64,000 bases of DNA, taken from contig NZ_OY776575.1 of the NCBI RefSeq assembly GCF_963675815.1, forward strand, positions 186,001 through 250,000. The letters are read 5' to 3'. Of this stretch, positions 26,436-34,053 are shown one piece after another. Source of the stretch: an uncultured Desulfuromusa sp. GTDB taxonomy: Bacteria; Desulfobacterota; Desulfuromonadia; Desulfuromonadales; Geopsychrobacteraceae. Position 1 is the first letter of the stretch, and each line of letters starts with the position of its first letter. The notes below the pieces were generated by a model. That model worked only from the letters and a program-made list of their open reading frames with translations. It had not been told where the DNA came from and searched no databases. The position numbers and the translations under genes are program-made.

Positions 26436-27476
26436 ATGACTTGGGATTTTTCCTCTTTTCCCCGATTCAGCAGCAACTGCACTTCTTTATTGCGTCGTCA
26501 TTTGTCAAAAGGGGTATTTGATAGCTTAAAAGATAAAAAAACGAGTAACGGCTTTACTCTCTTCCAGGCAATCAACTCCGGGGTTGTAAACCAGGACAGT
26601 GCTGTTGGCGTCTACGCCGGTGATGCAGAGTCTTTTGATCTTTTTTCTTCTTTGTTTAATCCGATTATTGCAGATTATCACGGTTTTTCCTCGAAAGACA
26701 CCCATCGAAGTGATCTGGATCCTGGAAAACTGTCCATCTCAAATCCTGATCCTGAAGGTGCTTTTATTCTTTCAACTCGAATCAGGGTTGGGAGAAATCT
26801 TGCTGAAATGCCTTTAGGTCCTGCCATCAGCAAAGATCAGAGAAAGGACATTGAGACTCTTGTTGCAGACTCTTTACTGTGCTTGGAAGACGATCTGGCA
26901 GGAACCTACTATCCTCTGACGGGTATGGAAGAAAACATACAGCGGCAGCTCATAGCAGACCACTTTCTGTTTAAGGCCGGTGATCGTTTTCTGGATGCGG
27001 CAGGTTTAAATCGGGACTGGCCGGAAGCTCGTGGAATCTTTCACAATCAAGAAAAAACATTTCTCGTCTGGGTGAATGAAGAAGATCAGCTACGTATCAT
27101 TTCAATGCAGCAGGGTGGTGATATTCAAGCCGTTTTTGAGCGTTTGATTGTAGCTGTTGAGAAGATCGAAGAAACCGTTCCTTTCCTGGTTGATCCTCGA
27201 TTTGGTTACCTTACAAGTTGTCCTACCAATCTGGGAACGGCAATGCGTGCCAGCGTCCATATTCGCCTGCCTAAACTCGCTATGGACCGGTCAGCACTCA
27301 AAGCAATTACTGACAAGCATCACTTGCAGATACGCGGTATTCATGGGGAGCATTCAGAGAGTGAGAGTGGCATTTTTGATGTCAGCAACCGAAGACGTTT
27401 AGGGGTAACAGAGGTTGAATGCGTGCGGGATATGTATGCTGGGGTTGTGGCTCTTATTAATAAAGAGAAAGAATGA
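26436..27476 (+). CDS. ATP:guanido phosphotransferase (arginine kinase-like phosphagen kinase)
   Basis: 346 residues with both domains of animal-type phosphagen kinases, unlike McsB, which lacks the N-terminal domain. Residues 1-90 include the small helical domain (SNGFTLFQAINSGVVNQDS, VGVYAGDAESFDLF, FNPIIADYHGF). The ATP-guanido domain shows STRIRVGRNL (phosphate-binding Arg), GTYYPLTGM, DHFLFKAGDRFL, RGIFHNQEKTFLVWVNEED (catalytic Glu at 216), CPTNLGTAMRASVHIRLPKL (conserved Cys262) and GEHSESESGIFDVSNRRRLG (Glu308). Wording is closest to arthropod arginine kinases as I recall them, so arginine is the likely substrate. The Arg expected in RGTRGEH is His303. A strong AGGAGG precedes the ATG. 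Bacterial phosphagen kinases are rare and usually explained by gene transfer. Confidence 0.92.
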   Translation: MTWDFSSFPRFSSNCTSLLRRHLSKGVFDSLKDKKTSNGFTLFQAINSGVVNQDSAVGVYAGDAESFDLFSSLFNPIIADYHGFSSKDTHRSDLDPGKLSISNPDPEGAFILSTRIRVGRNLAEMPLGPAISKDQRKDIETLVADSLLCLEDDLAGTYYPLTGMEENIQRQLIADHFLFKAGDRFLDAAGLNRDWPEARGIFHNQEKTFLVWVNEEDQLRIISMQQGGDIQAVFERLIVAVEKIEETVPFLVDPRFGYLTSCPTNLGTAMRASVHIRLPKLAMDRSALKAITDKHHLQIRGIHGEHSESESGIFDVSNRRRLGVTEVECVRDMYAGVVALINKEKE

Positions 27477-27482
27477 AAAAAA

Positions 27483-27516
27483 AGAGTCCGGCTGAAACAA
27501 CAACCAGACTCTCTTC
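27483..27516. terminator. Bidirectional terminator between phosphagen kinase and PilT-like genes
   Basis: AGAGTCCGG pairs with CCAGACTCT (one mismatch), flanked by A-rich sequence on the left and CTTCAGTT on the right. The adjacent genes converge on it. Confidence 0.6.
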
Positions 27517-27518
27517 AG

Positions 27519-28586
27519 TTAAGTGAAAGTCAATTTCCGTTCCAGATCCATAGAATTCGAAACCCGCTTTGCTTCTCTCATAGAAATCAACCCTTTATTA
27601 CAGAGTTGGATCAGGTGTTGATCCATTGACTGCATCTGGTACTGAGCCGTTCCTTTTTCAATATGGCTTTCAATATCGTTAAGATTTCCGTCGCGGATGC
27701 AAGCCTGAATTGTTGTTGTTGTGCGCATGACCTCGACAACGGGAAGGAGTTTCTCCCCATCTTTTGATTCTACCAGCCGAAGAGAAATTGTGGCGACTAA
27801 AATATCTGCCAGTCGTTGGCGGATGATCTTCTGCGAATCCGGTGGGAAGTTTCCCAGAATCCGATTGATCGTTGAAGCTGCATTCTGAGTGTGCAGGGTA
27901 GAAAAAACCAGGTGTCCAGTTTCTGAAGCTTTGATACAGGCATCAATTGTTTCTACGTCTCTCAACTCTCCAACCATGATGACATCAGGGTCCATACGTA
28001 AAGAAGCCTTCAGCGCAGAACCAAAATCTGCAGTGTCAATCCCGACTTCTCTTTGAATGACACAGCTCTTGACGGATGAAAATAGAAATTCAATGGGATC
28101 TTCAATGGTAATAATATTGTAGGCAAATTTTTCGTTGATATAGTTAATCATCGAAGCCAGTGTCGTTGATTTCCCATTTCCTGTCGGTCCGGTCACTAAA
28201 ACCAGACCGTTGGGTGCCTTTACGATTTCACTGAGGACCGCCGGTAATTTCAGATCACTGAAACTCCCGATTTCAGGCGGGATAACGCGCATAACAATAC
28301 CGATGTGACCTCGCTGCTTAAAAATACTGACACGGAACCGGCCACTGTTTGCTAATGAGTAGGAAGCGTCAAATTCCGTGAAATCATCCGGCAGTTCACG
28401 GTTATTGTTTTTCATGATTGTTGCGGCAATAAATTCAGTATCTTGAGGTGTCAGGCTGGCCAGTTTTGATCGCAACAGTTGTCCATGAGCTCTGAAAAAA
28501 GGGGGACTGTCTACTTCAAAATGGACATCGGAAACTCTTTTTGCAAAGGCAATTTCTAAAATCTGATTGAGAATTTTACTATCCAT
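27519..28586 (-). CDS. PilT/PilU-family pilus retraction ATPase
   Basis: 355 residues, a cytoplasmic hexameric ATPase type that depolymerises type IV pili. The Walker A reads GPTGNGKSTTLASM (Asn in place of the usual Ser), the Asp box is IITIEDPIEFLF, the Walker B is DPDVIMVGELRD, and the His box is GHLVFSTLHTQNAAST. PilT's AIRNLIRE-type retraction motif is not obvious in the C terminus, which instead reads QACIRDGNLNDIES, so PilU or a paralogue is as likely. It ends a two-gene unit, starting nine bases after the DUF4388 gene on the same strand. No pilin or assembly gene is in the window. Confidence 0.9.
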   Translation of the reverse strand: MDSKILNQILEIAFAKRVSDVHFEVDSPPFFRAHGQLLRSKLASLTPQDTEFIAATIMKNNNRELPDDFTEFDASYSLANSGRFRVSIFKQRGHIGIVMRVIPPEIGSFSDLKLPAVLSEIVKAPNGLVLVTGPTGNGKSTTLASMINYINEKFAYNIITIEDPIEFLFSSVKSCVIQREVGIDTADFGSALKASLRMDPDVIMVGELRDVETIDACIKASETGHLVFSTLHTQNAASTINRILGNFPPDSQKIIRQRLADILVATISLRLVESKDGEKLLPVVEVMRTTTTIQACIRDGNLNDIESHIEKGTAQYQMQSMDQHLIQLCNKGLISMREAKRVSNSMDLERKLTFT

Positions 28587-28595
28587 GGAAATATC

Positions 28596-30416
28596 CTAGT
28601 GCCTGATTTCAGGCTGATTTGAGTTGTTAAGCTGCTTACGGAAGAGTGCATTTTCCATAGCAATTCCGGCCTGACCCACGAAAAATTCAAGAAAATCAAG
28701 TGATATTTTTCCGGCCGCACGACTGCCAAAATCAGCGTAGGTTATTGTAATAATGCGATCATTACTTTTCAGGGGCAATAAAAGAATTGTGGCGTCAGCC
28801 GGGGCACCTATTTCCGGATAAATCAGGTCGCTGAACGTTTCATCTTCGGGTTTGCCGAAAAAACTGTTTCCTGAGTTGATGATATCAACAAACACTGAAT
28901 CTTTGCGGATCGGGATGCGAAATTTCATTGGCGCGGCAGGCCCGCTTTCCTTCGGTGTCAGAATCCCCACACTTCGTTCGGCAATCAACTCTCTTTTATC
29001 CACTATAAGCGTGAGGGAACGCGCAAAAAGCTCACTGACAAATTGTAATACCAGTAATGAAATATCCGGAGCTTTACGCAATAATCTCAAACCGGACAGA
29101 CTATTGCGCAATTTTGCGAACTGTTGTCTGCGTTCTTCGTTAAAGCAGCCACGAATATAGACCTGGAAAGTGTTGAGAAAATGGGTCATATCGTCAGCAA
29201 AAGTCTCTTCTCGCTCAGAAAAATACGGTAGAGGGAAAACCGCACGGGTTCCATCGTTGAGAGATTGCAGTGAAAAAGTAAAATCGAGAGGGGAGGCGAG
29301 TTGAATGATTGAAATTTGTGGATATTGAGCCATCTTTAGAGAGCGGATATCAATAATTTCCGCTTTACTAAATCCGTCAACATCAGTAACCGGACCACCA
29401 AAGACGAGGATCGGTTCAAGGTATTTAAACAGCGCTCTGTCAATTAAGTTATCTAATTCAGTTCTGTCGGCAGTGACAAAAACCAGGATTCCTTCTTTTT
29501 TACACACGGTCATAACCGCGTGTTGTAAAAATTCATCACAAGTGTAAATGATGACGGCCTGAGACTTCGTTGTTGACGCTGTAGACCCATCTTCCAGCAG
29601 GTGAGATGTTGATAAGCCGGATAAAAAAGAGACCAGATTTTCTTTTCCATCATCAGGGATGTCGGACAATGTTCGGTTTATTACTTGGCGATGAATATCA
29701 GCAGGGTCAAAGGCCTCCAGCCCTTTAAAAACATACGGCTTCTTTCGTTCCAGTTTGTCAAGATCAGCCAAGCCCAACAGATCTTCAGAGACCACAATTT
29801 CTTCACCCGTCTTTTCTTCTATCTGATCTTGTTCTCTCGTTTCCTCAAGGTGTTCAAGCGGATTGTTAGCCAGAGGTTCATCAGAGATTTGAATTTCCCC
29901 TGAGTGAATTTTTTCATCAAAGATCCGCAGAGCATCCATCAATACCATCTGGGTGTCTAGGGTAACCGTTTGCAACTGTTTGGGTAAATATCTGTAGTCG
30001 TCAGAAACATTGATGTCATCAATATCCAGAGTAAAGATTCCTCGAGTCCAGCAGATCATCTCGACAACAGTCATTTCAATGAGGGTCTCAAGGGCTTTAT
30101 AAGCAGCATCTTTTGATAGACCGCAGTGTTCTAGAAGGGTTGCTATAAGGGGCTTTCGATCCTCTTCAGATAGCTCCTGAATTGCAAGAGCTTTATCCAG
30201 ATCAGCTTGAACGATAATTTCACTTTCAAGGAGAATTTTGCCGATTTTAAGCTTTTCACTGGAATGGGTTGCACTGACGATATAACCGTTGTTAAACACC
30301 AGCTGGCCTTCGCCTTTGCGGCTATAAACATTAAGCGTACCGGATTTACGGGTTGAGTGGATCAGCTGAATGACATCAACAATAGGAAGATGTTCGAGCT
30401 CGCCAGTTAACGGCAT
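28596..30416 (-). CDS. DUF4388-domain protein with a C-terminal GAF-like region
   Basis: 606 residues from the ATG at 30416, which follows AGGAAAG and begins the conserved MPLTGELEHLPIVDVIQLIH. The open frame extends to 30515, but that extra segment has no ribosome site. The N-terminal DUF4388 domain (RKSGTLNVYSRKGEGQLVFNNGYIVSATH) is common in myxobacteria and Desulfuromonadales, often in gliding or pilus-linked signalling proteins. A middle region resembles a receiver-like fold (AVIIYTCDEFLQHAVMTVCKK) without a clear phospho-Asp, and the last 170 residues (DISLLVLQFVSELFARSLTLIV, VGQAGIAMENALFRKQL) look GAF-like. Coupling to the PilT-like gene suggests a regulator of pilus retraction. Confidence 0.8.
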   Translation of the reverse strand: MPLTGELEHLPIVDVIQLIHSTRKSGTLNVYSRKGEGQLVFNNGYIVSATHSSEKLKIGKILLESEIIVQADLDKALAIQELSEEDRKPLIATLLEHCGLSKDAAYKALETLIEMTVVEMICWTRGIFTLDIDDINVSDDYRYLPKQLQTVTLDTQMVLMDALRIFDEKIHSGEIQISDEPLANNPLEHLEETREQDQIEEKTGEEIVVSEDLLGLADLDKLERKKPYVFKGLEAFDPADIHRQVINRTLSDIPDDGKENLVSFLSGLSTSHLLEDGSTASTTKSQAVIIYTCDEFLQHAVMTVCKKEGILVFVTADRTELDNLIDRALFKYLEPILVFGGPVTDVDGFSKAEIIDIRSLKMAQYPQISIIQLASPLDFTFSLQSLNDGTRAVFPLPYFSEREETFADDMTHFLNTFQVYIRGCFNEERRQQFAKLRNSLSGLRLLRKAPDISLLVLQFVSELFARSLTLIVDKRELIAERSVGILTPKESGPAAPMKFRIPIRKDSVFVDIINSGNSFFGKPEDETFSDLIYPEIGAPADATILLLPLKSNDRIITITYADFGSRAAGKISLDFLEFFVGQAGIAMENALFRKQLNNSNQPEIRH

Positions 30417-30765
30417 CTGCAGTCTTTCCTTTCTATCTATCGTGATAGTAGAATGACATGATGTGTTCACAGTAAAGTTAAAAAACATTAAACTAAAAAA
30501 AAACAACAGTTTCAAGTGAAATTAACATGTTTTGTATTATTTGACCATTTGAGCTGACAAACTTTTATATATTTGGGTTGGAGTTACACTGTTTTCGTTA
30601 ACGGCTGATTTCCTTTTACCGTAAAATTAGCCATAAAAGACTCCGTGGATGTAAAACCGCACTGTTTTCTTTGGCAGATTTTCTGAGTATGTTTATGGGC
30701 TGCTGTATTTAACGACATGACTTCGTGCTATTATTATCTGCAAAATCATTACGACTTCTACATGA
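30417..30765. other. Divergent intergenic region, no gene seen
   Basis: 349 bases between the DUF4388 gene (leftward) and the glycerate kinase gene (rightward). It is AT-rich. A forward promoter is possible from TTGACC at 30540-30545 with TATATA about 19 bases later. No RNA fold or riboswitch core was recognised by eye. Confidence 0.4.
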
Positions 30766-32112
30766 ATGGAAACCTTTATGAAGGATCAGCTTCCGGCTAA
30801 TCGTCAAAATGCAATAAAAATTTTTCAAGCAGGTCTCCAGGCTGTGGCACCGGGAGCTGCCATTAAAAATGTATGTCATCTAGATCAGAGTATATTGTCT
30901 GTAGACGGACAAAAATATGATCTTGATACTTATAGCTCAATTTTGATTATCGGTGCCGGTAAAGCAGGTTCTTCCATGGGAAAAGCGGTTGAAGATATTC
31001 TGGGTGATAGAATCTCAAAAGGTCTTATTGTCGTAAAATATGATCATCTCGAAGAACTCAAAACGATAAAAATTCATGAAGCAGGACATCCTGTCCCTGA
31101 TCAGAACGGTTTAGAAGGAGCTCAAGCTATATATCGACTTGCCTCTTCAGCAAAAGAGGATACTCTCGTGTTATGTTTGATCTCGGGTGGGGGATCTGCG
31201 TTACTCACACTCCCTGTTGAAGGGGGCACTTTGGAAGATAAGCAGGAAACCACTCAGGTTTTGCTTTCCTGTGGCGCAACTATTCATGAGATCAATGCAA
31301 TACGGAAACACTTGTCTCTTATCAAAGGAGGGGGGCTGGCCAAGGCCGTTTATCCAGCAACTCTGATCACTCTGATCTTATCTGATGTCGTTGGAGATGA
31401 TCTCGATAGTATCGCATCAGGGCCCAGCGTTCCAGATTCAAAAACCTACGCCGACTGTCAGGCGATATTTAAAAAATATGCCATTACAAAAGATATCCCC
31501 GAAAGTGTGCGCAGACACATTGAATCAGGTATTGCCGGAAATATTGCTGAAACACCGAAGCCCGGTCAGGAGTTTTTCAGAAAAACCCAAAATGTCATCG
31601 TTGCGAGCAATTTTAACGCATTATTAAAGGCGAAAGAAAAAGCTGATGAATTAGGGTACAATACTTTGATTCTTTCTTCTATGCTAGAGGGGGAAACCCG
31701 CGAAGTTGCTGCCATTCATATTGCGATTGCGCGTGAAATTCATTCTCATGGTTACCCGCTACAGAAACCCGCATGTTTACTTTCCGGTGGTGAAACGACA
31801 GTCAGAATTCAGGGTAATGGAAAAGGAGGTCGAAATCAGGAGTTTGCTCTGGCTGCGGCGATCAAAATGGCTGGAATGAAAAACAGCATTGTTCTCAGTG
31901 CTGGTACTGATGGAACTGATGGTCCGACAGATGCTGCTGGTGCAATCGTTGACGGTAGAACAGTGGAACGCGCTGTCAAAGCAGGATTGGACCCCCAACA
32001 ATATCTCGATAACAATGATTCTTATCATTTTTTTGACAAGTTGAATGATCTTTTTAAAACGGGTCCCACCCATACGAATGTGATGGATCTTCGGATCATT
32101 TTGATTTTATAA
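30766..32112 (+). CDS. Glycerate 2-kinase (MOFRL family)
   Basis: 448 residues. The family phosphorylates D-glycerate to 2-phosphoglycerate with ATP, linking to the pyruvate kinase gene just downstream. Visible features are IIGAGKAGSSMGKAVEDIL near residue 60, GHPVPDQNG, CLISGGGSALLTLP, the INAIRKHLSLIKGGGLAK basic motif, LILSDVVGDDLDSIASGPSVPD, and the C-terminal MOFRL signature in CLLSGGETTVRIQGNGKGGRNQEFALA and SAGTDGTDGPTDAAGA. Either ATG 30766 or 30778 could start it; GGAAA sits better for the second. Upstream is a long non-coding region. Confidence 0.9.
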   Translation: METFMKDQLPANRQNAIKIFQAGLQAVAPGAAIKNVCHLDQSILSVDGQKYDLDTYSSILIIGAGKAGSSMGKAVEDILGDRISKGLIVVKYDHLEELKTIKIHEAGHPVPDQNGLEGAQAIYRLASSAKEDTLVLCLISGGGSALLTLPVEGGTLEDKQETTQVLLSCGATIHEINAIRKHLSLIKGGGLAKAVYPATLITLILSDVVGDDLDSIASGPSVPDSKTYADCQAIFKKYAITKDIPESVRRHIESGIAGNIAETPKPGQEFFRKTQNVIVASNFNALLKAKEKADELGYNTLILSSMLEGETREVAAIHIAIAREIHSHGYPLQKPACLLSGGETTVRIQGNGKGGRNQEFALAAAIKMAGMKNSIVLSAGTDGTDGPTDAAGAIVDGRTVERAVKAGLDPQQYLDNNDSYHFFDKLNDLFKTGPTHTNVMDLRIILIL

Positions 32113-32250
32113 GTTAGTTTGGTCGTTTTTTGTTTCATCAGCTTTGTGGTCCTTTTTTTATAGCTATCCTCACCTTTAATTAATATTCTGTTGTTGTAAT
32201 TTTCAACATCTCAAATCCATATGACTCATGCCCTATGGGAGTAAATTAAT

Positions 32251-33681
32251 ATGTATCGCCGAACCAAAATTGTTGCCACATTAGGTCCGACATGTTCTGA
32301 AAAAGTTCATTTGGAAGAACTATTGAAAGCCGGTGCCAATGTTTTTAGATTGAATTTTTCACATGGTGAACGTGAGCAAAAAGTAACGTGGATTTCACAA
32401 ATCCGGGAACTTTCAGATGAGCACAACTTGTCAATTTCTATTTTGGGAGATTTACAAGGTCCCAAAATTCGCACTGGCCTGATGCTTGATGGTCGTCAGG
32501 AGCTTGAAGCAGGGCAAGAAGTTATAATAACAACAGCTGCCGTGGAAGGCGTTGACGGTTTGATTCCCACAACTTATAAAAACCTGCCGCAGGATGTTGT
32601 TCCAGGTGATCAGATTTTACTTGATGATGGGAAGCTTGAATTAAAAGTATTAAGAATTGTTGCAGATGAGGTTCAATGTCTGGTCAAAGTTGGTGGGATA
32701 CTCAAAGATCGTAAGGGCATCAATCTGCCGGGAGTTAACGTTTCAGCCCCGGCAATGACCGAAAAAGATCTGGATGATCTCAACTTTGCGATAGCGCAAA
32801 AGCTCGATTGGATTGCTCTTTCTTTTGTCCGAACAGCAGCAGAAGTCAGTCACTTAAAGCAATTGTTGTTGGATCAGAAATCAGCAATGAAGGTTATTGC
32901 CAAAATTGAAAAACCGGAAGCCGTAGCCGGGTTTTCAGAAATTCTGGCAATCACGGATGGGGTCATGGTCGCACGAGGTGACTTGGGTGTTGAAGTTCCT
33001 TCTGAACATGTTCCCCTGATTCAGAAAAGGATTATCCGGGAATGTAATCAACAGGGCAAGCCGGTCATTACCGCCACTCAGATGCTGGAAAGTATGATAG
33101 CACAACCTCGCCCAACGCGAGCGGAAACCTCTGATGTTGCCAATGCTATACTTGATGGTACGGATGCCGTGATGTTGTCGGGAGAAACTGCCGCAGGGCT
33201 TTATCCTGTTGAAGCGGTTAAAGTTATGGACCGTATAGCAAGAGATGTCGAAAAGGAACCGACAATCGGGGTCAACAAGACCTTCGTTGAAACCCCAGTC
33301 TGCCCTCTGAGTCACTCCGATGCTATCGGTAAGGTTGCCTGTCAGGTGTCTGAAAATATAGGTGCTGCTGCGATACTTGCTTTTACCCAGACGGGAAGTA
33401 CCGCTGCGCTGATCGCTAAATACAGGCCATCTCTGCCCGTTATAGCCGTGACTCCTCATCAGCATGTTAAACGCCAACTTGCTCTTTACAGGGGGATAGA
33501 CTCTATTCTGGTCAATATCCAAGGCGATACCGAATCACAAATTCTGTCAGTTGAGTCGGCTGTTCTTGATAGCGGTATTTTGAAGCCGGGAGATGTTGTT
33601 GTCATCACTATGGGGAGTCCCGTCTCTGCACCGGGGACAACTAATTTACTTAAAGTTCATCAACTTGAAGACCGGAAATAA
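32251..33681 (+). CDS. pyk: Pyruvate kinase
   Basis: 476 residues, standard for a bacterial pyruvate kinase, which makes ATP and pyruvate from phosphoenolpyruvate. The order is MYRRTKIVATLGPTCS at the start, VFRLNFSHGE, ILGDLQGPKIRTG, KDLDDLNFAIAQKLDWIALSFVR, KIEKPEAV with the catalytic Lys, VMVARGDLGVEVP, ATQMLESMI, and the effector domain (AILAFTQTGSTAALIAKYRP). Placed 138 bases after glycerate kinase, it could share its transcript or have its own promoter. The two genes together take glycerate to pyruvate. Confidence 0.96.
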   Translation: MYRRTKIVATLGPTCSEKVHLEELLKAGANVFRLNFSHGEREQKVTWISQIRELSDEHNLSISILGDLQGPKIRTGLMLDGRQELEAGQEVIITTAAVEGVDGLIPTTYKNLPQDVVPGDQILLDDGKLELKVLRIVADEVQCLVKVGGILKDRKGINLPGVNVSAPAMTEKDLDDLNFAIAQKLDWIALSFVRTAAEVSHLKQLLLDQKSAMKVIAKIEKPEAVAGFSEILAITDGVMVARGDLGVEVPSEHVPLIQKRIIRECNQQGKPVITATQMLESMIAQPRPTRAETSDVANAILDGTDAVMLSGETAAGLYPVEAVKVMDRIARDVEKEPTIGVNKTFVETPVCPLSHSDAIGKVACQVSENIGAAAILAFTQTGSTAALIAKYRPSLPVIAVTPHQHVKRQLALYRGIDSILVNIQGDTESQILSVESAVLDSGILKPGDVVVITMGSPVSAPGTTNLLKVHQLEDRK

Positions 33682-33790
33682 TGAGAAGGTTCTTTTTGAC
33701 AATTGAGTCACTTTGTATAAGACTGCTCAAGCTATAAATTCCGGAATGTTATTGTCTATTTAAAGAATTAAGAATGGAGACCAGAAGACC

Positions 33791-33982
33791 ATGATGATCA
33801 AAGTTAACTCTAAAGAATCGATAGAAATAGTTGCTGATGTTTTTGTGAATATTATCAACGAATCGGGCGCAAAATATATCAGTTGGGATGAGCTGACAGA
33901 AGCGCAAGTTGAATCTTTTTCTGGTCTGAGCCGGGAGCTTCAGGCTGTGTATGAAAAATACAAGGACAGCCTTTCCAGCTAA
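33791..33982 (+). CDS. Small acidic cytoplasmic protein of unknown function
   Basis: 63 residues, starting at ATG 33791 or 33794 after GGAGA. Sequence features are an early IEIVADVFVNIINESG helix and a second predicted helix (ELTEAQVESFSGLSREL). No signal, membrane segment or family was recognised. An antisense frame over the same region looks less protein-like and is not called. It sits between pyk and the convergent tamB gene. Confidence 0.5.
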   Translation: MMIKVNSKESIEIVADVFVNIINESGAKYISWDELTEAQVESFSGLSRELQAVYEKYKDSLSS

Positions 33983-34053
33983 GCAACTGCTCGTAAAAGC
34001 GGATATAAAGCTTTTGCTTCTAATTTTGAGTTGCAATTCCCAGTTTTTTGCAG

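Noticed and set aside
30417..30765. Riboswitch in the 349-base divergent gap
   Set aside because: No conserved aptamer core could be recognised by eye.
32935..33522. 195-residue ORF antisense to pyruvate kinase
   Set aside because: The sense frame is a complete, well-conserved pyk; no conserved motif or ribosome site in the antisense frame.
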